DNA of 64,000 bases, taken from an uncultured Acidobacteriota bacterium. Its GTDB lineage: Bacteria; Acidobacteriota; Thermoanaerobaculia; UBA5066. The notes under the pieces were generated by a model. The model was not told the origin of the DNA. It saw only the letters and a program-made list of their open reading frames with translations, and ran no database searches. This document shows positions 1-6,952 of the stretch, piece after piece (position 1 is the stretch's first letter; every line of letters starts with the position of its first letter). The position numbers and the translations under genes are program-made. Where the stretch lies: contig CAIMWE010000063.1 in assembly GCA_903845115.1 (NCBI GenBank), forward strand, positions 38,700 to 102,699, in the 5' to 3' direction.

Positions 1-598
1 CTTCCCCTTCGGCCACTACTACTACTCCGACATGCTCGGCTACAAATTGGACGTCGTGCCGATCACGATCGGCCTCAACTACTTCTGGATCTACATCCTC
101 CCCGGCCTCGTGGTCGCGAACCTGATCGTCCAGGGGAACCTTTCGGGCTCGGGCGGCGGGCTCGGCCGGCTCCTCTTCACGTCGTTCGTCGCGAGCGTCC
201 TCGTCTCCGGAATCGATATGGCCGTCGACCCCCTCGATGCCACCAAGCTCTCCGAGTGGGTCTGGACGAAGAACAACTACACCGGCTACTACGGCATCCC
301 GTACATGAACTACCTCGGCTACGTCCTCGTGATGACCCCCCTGTTCTTCGTCCACGGGGTGGTCGAACGGCGGATCGGCGCCTCCCCGCGCGGCCCCGTG
401 AACTGGCCCGTCGCCTCGCTCCCCCTCTTCTTCTATTTCCTCCTGTTCCTCCTCTACGGCATCCCGGCTCAGAGCGGAGTCTTCCTCGTCGCCTGCTTCA
501 CGATGGGACTTCCCCTGGTCCTCGCCGTCGACCGCCTCGTGGGGTTCTTCGCGGGGCGCCACCTACCAGCGGACGAGCCGGCCGCCGCTCGCTCCTGA
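1..598 (+). CDS. Carotenoid biosynthesis protein, DUF422/CruF-like (5' partial)
   Basis: The gene enters from outside the window. The frame is open from the first bases, reading FPFGHYYYSDMLG before the first internal methionine at 32, so that ATG is not the true start. The visible ~199 residues are hydrophobic, with about five membrane segments and the aromatic-rich loop FPFGxYxYSDxLG-K that I associate with the DUF422 carotenoid biosynthesis family. That family includes CruF, the gamma-carotene 1',2'-hydratase. The product would be an inner-membrane enzyme adding water to, or otherwise modifying, an isoprenoid chain end. The C-terminus (LPADEPAAARS) is ordinary and the stop is intact. Family assignment is from remembered motifs. 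The exact carotenoid reaction cannot be told from this fragment. Confidence 0.7.
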   Translation, partial: FPFGHYYYSDMLGYKLDVVPITIGLNYFWIYILPGLVVANLIVQGNLSGSGGGLGRLLFTSFVASVLVSGIDMAVDPLDATKLSEWVWTKNNYTGYYGIPYMNYLGYVLVMTPLFFVHGVVERRIGASPRGPVNWPVASLPLFFYFLLFLLYGIPAQSGVFLVACFTMGLPLVLAVDRLVGFFAGRHLPADEPAAARS

Positions 599-609
599 TT
601 GATGTCCAG

Positions 610-858
610 ATGATCCGATTCGACTACGAAGCTCACGGGGACGAGGGACGGCTGGTCCTCTTCGGGCCGCTCGGCGCCGAGCAGGCCCCCGAGCTCAAGC
701 GGACGATCCGGCGCTGCCTGGCCTCCACTCCCCACCTCGTCCTCCGGGTCAACGACGGGGGACAGATGGACGAAGCGTGCCTGCGGGTCGTCGAGGCGTC
801 CTTCGCCACCGGCAGGGTCCGGAGCACTCCAGAGAATGAGAGGAGCCCGCACTCGTGA
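610..858 (+). CDS. Small STAS-like domain protein, possibly truncated
   Basis: An 82-residue protein starting 11 bases after the carotenoid gene. It reads as the first two thirds of a STAS (anti-sigma-factor antagonist type) fold: strand RLVLFGPLGAEQAPELKRTI, helix, then a second strand HLVLRVNDGGQMDEACLRVV, where a phosphorylatable Ser or the usual 'DxSGVxxxDSSG' loop would be expected. Here the loop is GGQMDEACL, so classical serine phosphorylation is unlikely. The protein stops soon after (RVRSTPENERSPHS), about 20-30 residues short of a full STAS domain. The stop lies in sequence resembling the leader of the Ldi-like gene at 1874, so the 3' end may have been replaced. Role unknown. Confidence 0.45.
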   Translation: MIRFDYEAHGDEGRLVLFGPLGAEQAPELKRTIRRCLASTPHLVLRVNDGGQMDEACLRVVEASFATGRVRSTPENERSPHS

Positions 859-947
859 AGCTCGCCAGAGCCATTTCCCTCGCCACCGTCGTCGACCTCT
901 CGAAGACTTCCACCGACCACGACGTCGTTCCTTCGGAAGCCCGTTGA
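837..947 (+). pseudogene. Remnant of an exported-protein 5' end resembling the Ldi-like gene start
   Basis: From about 837 the DNA resembles 1853-1906, the leader and signal-peptide codons of the Ldi-like gene. The stretch from GTGAAGCTCGCCAGAGCC at 855 matches ATGAAGCTCTCCAGAGCC at 1874, and about 27 of the first 33 bases are the same. Here the frame gives only about 30 residues (VKLARAISLATVVDL...) and stops at 947 with no hydrophobic core. It overlaps the end of the STAS-like gene. I interpret it as debris of an earlier copy or rearrangement of the exported Ldi-like gene. Chance similarity between two signal-peptide starts is the main alternative. Confidence 0.45.
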
Positions 948-996
948 GCCGGGAGCGACAGGAGAAGCGAATGCCTAACCGGAAAGGAGCAGTCCC

Positions 997-1836
997 ATGA
1001 TCGTCGGAGGCGTCGACATCGGTTCCACCACCGCGAAGGCGGTCGTCCTGAGGGGTGACGAGATCATCCTCGGCACCATCCTTCGAGTCACGACCAAGCC
1101 GGAGCACACGGCGAACCTGGCCATGGAGGAGGCGCTGAAGAAGGCGGGCCTCTCCTCCGTCCAGGAGCTGGACTACGTCGTGGCCACCGGCTACGGCCGG
1201 CAGAAGACCACGTTCGCCAACGAGAACATCTCGGAGATCTCCTGCCACGCCCGCGGCGCCTGGCACGTCTGCCCGTCGGTCCGGACCATCATCGACATCG
1301 GTGGCCAGGACTGCAAGTCGATGTCCGTCACGGAGAAGGGAACCGTCGCCGGCTTCGAGATGAACGACCGTTGCGCCGCCGGTACCGGCCGCTTCTTCGA
1401 CGTCATGGCCAAGGTCCTGACGTGCGGCTACGACGGGATCTCGAGCCTCCAGAACGTCAGCGAGACCCCGGCCCACATCACGAGCCAGTGCAGCGTCTTC
1501 GCCGAGTCGGAAGTGATCTCGCTCGTCAACAACGACGTGCCGCTCGCCGACATCATCACCGGCATCAACCTGTCGGTCGCCGGGCGCGCCGGGGGCCTCC
1601 TGAGACGGGTCGGCGTGAAGTCCGACGTCGTCATGACCGGGGGGTGCTCCAGGAACGCCGGCCTGATCCACGCGCTGGAGAAGGCGCTCGGCGTCCCGAT
1701 CCTGATGCTCCCGGTGGACCCGCAGTTCATGGGCGCCGTCGGCGCCGCGGTCTTCGCCCGGGACAAGGCGACCGCGGCGAAGGCCGTGCCGGTCGCGACG
1801 CAACCGGCGAAGGAGGCCAGCCATGGGACTGTCTGA
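997..1836 (+). CDS. BadF/BadG/HgdC-type activator ATPase (2-hydroxyacyl-CoA dehydratase activator)
   Basis: A 279-residue ATPase of the acetate/sugar-kinase/Hsp70 fold. In known systems this family is a homodimer holding one [4Fe-4S] cluster and uses ATP to inject a low-potential electron into the partner dehydratase or reductase. The phosphate-1 motif is VDIGSTTAKAV (6-16) and phosphate-2 is IDIGGQD (99-105). The two family-typical cluster cysteines are present, C126 in NDRCAAGTG and C165 in SQCSVFAESEV, about 40 residues apart as in HgdC. A good ribosome site (AAAGGAG) precedes the ATG. The last residues (KEASHGTV) are encoded within a 34-bp sequence repeated at 3667. It is the only activator among three dehydratase-like pairs, so it probably serves all of them. 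Confidence 0.9.
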   Translation: MIVGGVDIGSTTAKAVVLRGDEIILGTILRVTTKPEHTANLAMEEALKKAGLSSVQELDYVVATGYGRQKTTFANENISEISCHARGAWHVCPSVRTIIDIGGQDCKSMSVTEKGTVAGFEMNDRCAAGTGRFFDVMAKVLTCGYDGISSLQNVSETPAHITSQCSVFAESEVISLVNNDVPLADIITGINLSVAGRAGGLLRRVGVKSDVVMTGGCSRNAGLIHALEKALGVPILMLPVDPQFMGAVGAAVFARDKATAAKAVPVATQPAKEASHGTV

Positions 1837-1837
1837 A
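1804..1837 (+). repeat. Left 34-bp direct repeat flanking the Ldi-like gene
   Basis: This sequence runs from CCGGCGAAGGAGG to GGGACTGTCTGAA and matches 3667-3700 with one mismatch in 34. It carries the last codons and stop of the activator gene overlapping an ATGGGACTGTCTGA start. At the right copy that same ATG is the start of the first dehydratase-like subunit. Weaker similarity extends about 30-40 bases on either side. The element is therefore a duplicated gene junction. Confidence 0.85.
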
Positions 1838-1873
1838 CCTTCGCCAACCCCGGAAAGAGAGGGGCCAGCAATC

Positions 1874-3637
1874 ATGAAGCTCTCCAGAGCCATTCCCTTC
1901 GCAGCCTTCGCCATCGCAGCGGTCCTGGCAGCCGCCCCTGCCTTCTCCGCGGCCGTCCCGCCCTCCTACCCTTCGGCTGACGAGAAGGAGTGGGGGCAGC
2001 TCCAGTGGGTGCTGAAACTGGCGGACCAGGATATTGCCGACTTCAGCAATTTTCAGTCCGTGGACGAGCAGGGCATCAGTGCAAGCCGTTACTCCGTCGC
2101 GTTTGCGGCCTATTTCCTGGCTGCCGAGCAGTACCACAAGTTCCCGGCCTGGCGCGATACGATTCAACCTGCGTTCGATCGCATCAACAAGAAGATGCTC
2201 GAAAAGAAAGTCTGGGGATACTGGGCTCACGAGAGCCTGGGAATCACGAAATTCGAGCCGAAGATGGACCGCCCCTATCCGGAGAATGCGGACCCTGTCT
2301 CCCTGGGAAACATCATGTATTCCGGGCATCTGGGACAGATGATCAATCTCTACCAGATGCTCTACAACGACAGGACCTGGGACGCGCCCGGCTCCATCGT
2401 CTTCAAGCAGTCCGACACCGTCTCGTTCGTTTACAACAACAAGAGCCTTCAGGACGTCATGTTCCTGCAGTTGATCAGCAATCCGGTCCCCGGCATCGAG
2501 TGCGAGCGCAACGCCATCTTTCCCGTTTGCAATCTCCATCCCATGCTCAGCTGGAAGCTGTACGACCAGATGCATGGCACGCGCTATTTCGCCGCCGCCC
2601 AGCCGCTCTTCGACGAGTTCTTCGCCTCGAAGTTCGTCGACCCCAAGACGCACAGCTACGCCATCATCTATCTCATCAAGCAGGGCCTCGTGTTCTCCTC
2701 GTGGAGCCCCCGGTACGGCAACAAGATGGACCCCATGATTCAAGGCCTGGTCGAGAAGGGCGCCAATTTCAACTCGGCGAGCATCGACGGCTGGCTCGGC
2801 ACCTTCATGCACGCCTGGAACCCCAAGCTGATCGAAGAGCTCTGGCCCTATCGAAAAGCCTTCCAGGTGAAGACAAGTCCGGACGGCTCCGTCGATCTCC
2901 GAAAGGACGATTTCGCGCCCGACGCCTACTGGGGGTTCTTCACCATGGGGGTCGCCGAGATGGGTGACGCGCCGTTGCTGAAGGCCCTGCACGCGGCTGC
3001 CGACAAGGAGCTGTCGCCCGTGTGGATCGGCGACACGTATCACTATCCATTCATCGACAAGACCCCGACCATCAATCTGGCGGCGGCCGATTCCGAGACC
3101 AAGCCGGCGCCGGCGGAACAGAAAGCACCCGCACCGAGCTCGGTCATGTCAGCGGATTCCGTCAAGACGGAGCCGGCCAAGGCGGATGCCAAGGGCGGTC
3201 TCTGCTGCGCCGGCCAGTTGCGGACGCCAGAGGATGGCAACGTCTGCAACATGAAGACCTGGCCGCAGCATTCCGATCTCGTGGATCGCCAGATCGCGCT
3301 GTCGCGGGCGCTGCCCAAGAACGGCATGTGGACCATGCACAACAAGCCCTTTGACGCCGAGCACTTTTCCGAGCCTGCGATCACCGGGGTCGACGTCAGG
3401 AAGACGGCCCTGAAACGGGCGATCTACGACCGTTCGAAGTCGGCGCTCATCGTCTCGACGATGCCCGCCAGATCCAAGGCGGCGGCGGGTGGGTTCAAGA
3501 TCGTCAACCTCGATCCGACCAGGAGATACCAGCTGACGGTCGACGGCAAACCGGATGCGGTCTTGAACGGAGTCAAGGAATTCCTGGTGACTCTCGACGG
3601 CACGAAGGCGCACGACGTGATCCTCGCCCGGAAATGA
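1874..3637 (+). CDS. Exported linalool dehydratase/isomerase (Ldi)-family protein with C-terminal extension
   Basis: A 587-residue precursor with a clear signal peptide (residues 1-26, cleaved near AFSA-AVPP). The middle (about 45-400) matches the Ldi family of Castellaniella defragrans, which reversibly hydrates myrcene to linalool and isomerises it to geraniol in the periplasm. Shared landmarks are RYSVAFAAYFLA (72-83), KVWGYW, NIMYSGHLGQM with H152, GIECERNAIFPVC with C210 and C219 at the same nine-residue spacing as the Ldi catalytic cysteines, and DQMHGTRY. Asp56 may match the catalytic Asp, but a counterpart of the Ldi Tyr45 is not evident. Ldi is about 400 residues; here a Pro/Ala/Lys linker (about 405-446) leads to an extra ~140-residue domain with a CC pair and another Cys. 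The gene sits between the activator and its partner, has somewhat lower G+C than its neighbours, and is flanked by direct repeats. An in-frame ATG at 1823 is not preferred because it lies in the repeat and precedes the signal peptide. Confidence 0.8.
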   Translation: MKLSRAIPFAAFAIAAVLAAAPAFSAAVPPSYPSADEKEWGQLQWVLKLADQDIADFSNFQSVDEQGISASRYSVAFAAYFLAAEQYHKFPAWRDTIQPAFDRINKKMLEKKVWGYWAHESLGITKFEPKMDRPYPENADPVSLGNIMYSGHLGQMINLYQMLYNDRTWDAPGSIVFKQSDTVSFVYNNKSLQDVMFLQLISNPVPGIECERNAIFPVCNLHPMLSWKLYDQMHGTRYFAAAQPLFDEFFASKFVDPKTHSYAIIYLIKQGLVFSSWSPRYGNKMDPMIQGLVEKGANFNSASIDGWLGTFMHAWNPKLIEELWPYRKAFQVKTSPDGSVDLRKDDFAPDAYWGFFTMGVAEMGDAPLLKALHAAADKELSPVWIGDTYHYPFIDKTPTINLAAADSETKPAPAEQKAPAPSSVMSADSVKTEPAKADAKGGLCCAGQLRTPEDGNVCNMKTWPQHSDLVDRQIALSRALPKNGMWTMHNKPFDAEHFSEPAITGVDVRKTALKRAIYDRSKSALIVSTMPARSKAAAGGFKIVNLDPTRRYQLTVDGKPDAVLNGVKEFLVTLDGTKAHDVILARK

Positions 3638-3666
3638 AGGCGACGGACGCGTCGGTCGTGGCCCGG

Positions 3667-3700
3667 CCGGCGAAGGAGGCAAGCCATGGGACTGTCTGAA
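3667..3700 (+). repeat. Right 34-bp direct repeat flanking the Ldi-like gene
   Basis: This is the partner of 1804-1837, one mismatch in 34. Upstream of it (from about 3638) the frame of the activator's C-terminal tail can still be read (ATDASVVARPAKEASHGTV, then stop), so a decayed second copy of the activator's 3' end follows the Ldi-like gene. The repeat contains the ATG of the next gene at 3686. Confidence 0.85.
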
Positions 3701-4837
3701 ACCTCACCCACGTTCCGGGACCTCGCCCGGATCGCCGGAACTCTCCGGAATCCCCGCGTCGACTCCTGGAAGAGCGGCGGCGGGAAGGTGATGGGGTACT
3801 ACTGCTCCTTCATCCCCGAGGAGATCTTCGTCGCCGCCGGCCTCCTCCCCTTCCGGATCCGGGGGACCGGGAGCCAGGGAACGGAGCTGGCCGACCAGTA
3901 CTACACCCAGGTCAGCTGCACCTTCCCCCGCCACTCGTTCGACCAGGCGCTCCGCGGCGAGTTCGACTTCCTCGACGGGCTGGTCGTCGGGACATCGTGC
4001 GACACGATCCGGCACACCTTCGACAACTGGAAGCACGCCGGCCTGAAGACCCCCTTCACCTACCTGCTCCACCGCCCTCACGTCACCGGCGAGCTGCAGG
4101 TCGACTACTACCGGCGGCAGCTCGAGAAATTGAAATCGGCCGTCGAGGAGCACTTCGCCGCCCGGATCACCGACGAGAAGCTCTGGGAGGCCATCGAGCT
4201 CTGCGACGAGACGCGTCGCCTCCAGCAAGAGCTCTACGCCCTCCGGAAGGTCCCCAACCCCGCGATCACCGGGTCGGAGACCGTCGCGGTGATGGTCGCC
4301 GGCGCCTCGATGCCGAAGACCGACTACAACGCGGCCCTCCGGACGCTTCTCGCCGAGCTCGGGACTGCCCCCGGGGGCGGGAAGGCGGGTGCGGCCCGGC
4401 TGATGATCGCCGGCTGCGCCCACGACGACCCGAGCCTCTGCGCGATCGTCGAGGCCGAGGGAGGAATCGTCGTCACCGACTTCACCTGCTTCGGCGGGAA
4501 GGTGATGCTCGAGTCCATCGGTCCCCGCAGCGGGGATCCCCTTCTCGCGCTGGCCCGGTACGGAGTCCTCGACCGCCCCTTCTGCCCGAAGATCGGCGGA
4601 GCCCACCCGATGAGGAAGCAAGCCGTGCTGGACATGGTTCGCGACTTCAAGGTCGACGGCGTCATCGGCCAGGTCCTCGTCTCGTGCGACCCGTGGGGCG
4701 GCGAGATGTTCCTGCTCAAGGACGAGCTGAAGGAGGCCGGCATCCCGATGCTGAAGTTCGAGACGGACTACCTCCCCAGTTCCGTCGGCCAGCTGACCAC
4801 GAGAGTCCAGGCGTTCCTCGAGACGGTCAGGAGGTGA
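3686..4837 (+). CDS. 2-hydroxyacyl-CoA dehydratase/benzoyl-CoA reductase-like subunit, HgdB/BcrC type (pair 1, small)
   Basis: A 383-residue protein of the HgdB/BcrC family, which carries a [4Fe-4S] or double-cubane cluster and receives electrons from the activator. Landmarks are GYYCSFIPEEIFVAAG (37-52, C40), VSCTFPRHSFD (C78), GTSCDTIRHTFDNW (C105), FTCFGGK (C268), RPFCPKIGGAHP (C300) and LVSCDPWGGE (C334). The C105-C334 spacing resembles that of cluster ligands in characterised dehydratases, so C78, C105 and C334 are plausible ligands; this is inference. The start ATG lies in the duplicated junction, which in the left copy overlaps the activator stop. The stop is four bases before the next subunit. 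The substrate cannot be read from the sequence, and the absence of CoA-ligase genes nearby leaves open whether it is a CoA ester. Confidence 0.85.
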   Translation: MGLSETSPTFRDLARIAGTLRNPRVDSWKSGGGKVMGYYCSFIPEEIFVAAGLLPFRIRGTGSQGTELADQYYTQVSCTFPRHSFDQALRGEFDFLDGLVVGTSCDTIRHTFDNWKHAGLKTPFTYLLHRPHVTGELQVDYYRRQLEKLKSAVEEHFAARITDEKLWEAIELCDETRRLQQELYALRKVPNPAITGSETVAVMVAGASMPKTDYNAALRTLLAELGTAPGGGKAGAARLMIAGCAHDDPSLCAIVEAEGGIVVTDFTCFGGKVMLESIGPRSGDPLLALARYGVLDRPFCPKIGGAHPMRKQAVLDMVRDFKVDGVIGQVLVSCDPWGGEMFLLKDELKEAGIPMLKFETDYLPSSVGQLTTRVQAFLETVRR

Positions 4838-4840
4838 ATC

Positions 4841-6109
4841 GTGAGTGACAAGGCCACGCAGATGACCATGACGACCCCTGCCCTCGCGAGCGACGCCGGG
4901 GTCTTCGACCAGCTCAACCGCGAGGCGAACGGGATCCTGGCGGAGCTGTTGCCGCAGAAGCTCCTGGAAGCGCCGAAGGGGGGAAAGCCCTTCGTCATCG
5001 GGAGCGACGAGGTCCTCCCCGAGATCGTCTCGGCGATGGACCTCTACTACAACATCCTGACCGTCACCGGGGCCACCGCCGCCGGGATGCCCGACGGCGC
5101 CCAGACCATCGATAAGGCGATCGAGATGGGGGTCGAGAGCCGGCTCTGCAACGCGGTCCGGTGCGCCATGTACTACCTCTACTCGCCCCTGATGCCGATG
5201 CCCGACGCCATCGTCACGACGAACTCCCCCTGCGACGCCGTCGACACCCTCGGCATCATGATGGACAACTACAAGCCGTGGGCCCACGTCCCGAAGTTCC
5301 ACCTCGACGCGCCGCACGGCCGCGAGGAGGAGGACTTCGTCTACTTCGGCAAACAGCTGAAGGAGATGGTGCTCTTCCTCGAGAAGGCGACCGGCCGGAA
5401 GCTCGACCTGGGCCGCTTCCTGGCCCTCTGCGAGGAGTCCAACCGGCAGGGGGCCCTTCTGGCCGAATTCCAGGAGCTAAAGCGAGCCGTCCCGTGCCCG
5501 GTCGACCCCGACTGGGCGCGCCGCGGGTTCCGTCTCTCCCGGTGGATCCCTCCCGGCCGCCCCGAGGTGACCGACATCCTCCGCCGGCTCGTGGCCGCGA
5601 CCGAGGAGCGGGTGAAGGCGAAGCAGGGGATGGACGGCGTCGACGAGAAGATCCGGTTCCTCTGGTGGGACGTCTCCCCCGTCTGGGCGGGAAAGCTGTT
5701 TCCGCGGCTCGCGACGGAGCTGGGCGCCGTCTGCCTCATGGACTACTACTCCTACGCGGCTCCCTGGACCGTCATCGACACGACGAGCGAGGAGAGCGCC
5801 CTCCGGACATTCGGAAAGCGGTACCTGATCGACACCCCCATGACCCGGCAGGCCATGCACGGCGCCGACTTCTGGATCGAGGACGCGCTCCGGATCGTGA
5901 AGGAGTTCCGCCTCGACGCGGTCGTCATGCCGTGTCACATCGGGCACAAGGACCTGAACGCCTTCCCCAAGATCGCCCGCGACGCGTGCCGCGAGGCCGG
6001 TATCCCGTTCCTCTTCCTCGGCTGCGACGTCTGGGACGAGCGGTACATGCCCCCCGACAAGGTCTTCGAGACGATGAAGACCTTCTTCCAGTCGGTCGGG
6101 CTCGCCTAG
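4841..6109 (+). CDS. 2-hydroxyacyl-CoA dehydratase/benzoyl-CoA reductase-like subunit, HgdA/BcrB type (pair 1, large)
   Basis: 422 residues with a GTG start three bases after the small subunit, behind GGAGGTG. It is the second subunit class of the same superfamily and presumably forms a heterodimer with 3686-4837. Landmarks are GSDEVLPEIVSAMDLYY (54-70), ESRLCNAVRCAMYYL (C103, C108), TTNSPCDAVDTLG (C131), YFGKQLKEMVLFLEKATGRKLD, LCEESNRQ, GVDEKIRFLWWDVSPVW, MPCHIGHKDL and LGCDVWDERYMPP near the C-terminus. The three large paralogues differ at the last two motifs: only this one has MPCH, and pair 3 has lost the cysteine of GCD. Translational coupling with the small subunit is likely. Confidence 0.85.
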   Translation: MSDKATQMTMTTPALASDAGVFDQLNREANGILAELLPQKLLEAPKGGKPFVIGSDEVLPEIVSAMDLYYNILTVTGATAAGMPDGAQTIDKAIEMGVESRLCNAVRCAMYYLYSPLMPMPDAIVTTNSPCDAVDTLGIMMDNYKPWAHVPKFHLDAPHGREEEDFVYFGKQLKEMVLFLEKATGRKLDLGRFLALCEESNRQGALLAEFQELKRAVPCPVDPDWARRGFRLSRWIPPGRPEVTDILRRLVAATEERVKAKQGMDGVDEKIRFLWWDVSPVWAGKLFPRLATELGAVCLMDYYSYAAPWTVIDTTSEESALRTFGKRYLIDTPMTRQAMHGADFWIEDALRIVKEFRLDAVVMPCHIGHKDLNAFPKIARDACREAGIPFLFLGCDVWDERYMPPDKVFETMKTFFQSVGLA

Positions 6110-6124
6110 GCGGAGAGCGACCGC

Positions 6125-6952
6125 GTGACCATGAACGTCCTGGACGCCTACCTCGAGAGGGTCTACGCCCTCGTCGAGGAGATGCGCGAGCGGGCGGCCC
6201 TGGTACGCGTCTACCAGGCCCCTGGCATTCCGGGCACCGGGGACCTCCCGGGCGCATCGGACGCCCTTGCTCGCCTGACGGAGGGGCTGCCGATCCGGGT
6301 CGGCCCCGGAGCCTCGCCGGGGCTGATCCTGCGCAGCGACACGTTTCTCGAGCTGGGGAGCCCCGAGGCGGGATCGTGCTCGCTCCTTCTCGCGACCGAC
6401 ACGACCCGGCTCGTCCACGACGGCCGGGTCACGCTCGTCGGCCCCGAGGTCGGGGAATCGGCCGGCGGAAGCCTCCCCTTCGGACAGGTCCTGATGCTCC
6501 GCGGAGCCGGCCTCGGGGAGAAGGACCTCGACGAGCTGCAGCGGCTGCTGGTGGTGGCCGGACAGATCGAGGGGTACATGGTCCGGAGCGCGCCGGGAAA
6601 CGTCTGGAGCCGCGTGAGCCAGGAAGCGGCCGCGAAGGGGTTCTCCTTCGCAACGCTCGGCCGCGCGCTGCGAGCTCTCGTCATGTCGGGCTCCCCGGCG
6701 GTCGAGGCGGTCGAGGTGCTCTTCGTCACCTCTGGCAAGGCGGACCTCGTCCCCCTGGAGGCCGCGGCGCAGCAGGTCCGGAAGATCGCCCGCGAGGGGA
6801 CGAGGGAGCGCTGGAAGGTCAAGGGCTACGACATCGACTGCGCAAACGACTGTTCGGCCTGTGGCGACAAGCCCGTCTGCGACGACATCCGGAGCGTCCT
6901 GAAGGAAAGACAGCACATCGACGAGTCACCTGGAGGAACGCATGCCACTTGA
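6125..6952 (+). CDS. Acetyl-CoA synthase/CODH beta-subunit-like protein with C-terminal four-Cys site
   Basis: A 275-residue protein (GTG at 6125, or ATG at 6131). Residues about 145-215 (EGYMVRSAPGNVWSRV, AAAKGFSFATLGRAL, VEAVEVLFVTSGKADL) follow the pattern of the CdhC/AcsB domain that precedes the A-cluster in CODH/acetyl-CoA synthase. The A-cluster cysteines of those enzymes are not present. Instead the C-terminus has DCANDCSACGDKPVC (C239, C243, C246, C252), a good candidate for an Fe-S or metal site. It overlaps the CooC-like gene by 11 bases and lies between dehydratase pairs 1 and 2. I infer a metal or electron carrier working with the dehydratase-like enzymes rather than a functional acetyl-CoA synthase. 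The family match is from memory and needs a profile search. Confidence 0.5.
   Translation: MTMNVLDAYLERVYALVEEMRERAALVRVYQAPGIPGTGDLPGASDALARLTEGLPIRVGPGASPGLILRSDTFLELGSPEAGSCSLLLATDTTRLVHDGRVTLVGPEVGESAGGSLPFGQVLMLRGAGLGEKDLDELQRLLVVAGQIEGYMVRSAPGNVWSRVSQEAAAKGFSFATLGRALRALVMSGSPAVEAVEVLFVTSGKADLVPLEAAAQQVRKIAREGTRERWKVKGYDIDCANDCSACGDKPVCDDIRSVLKERQHIDESPGGTHAT

Noticed and set aside
1823..1873. ATG at 1823 as the start of the Ldi-like protein (17 extra residues, MGLSEPSP...)
   Set aside because: These codons belong to the duplicated start of the dehydratase subunit gene, and a proper signal peptide begins at ATG 1874.
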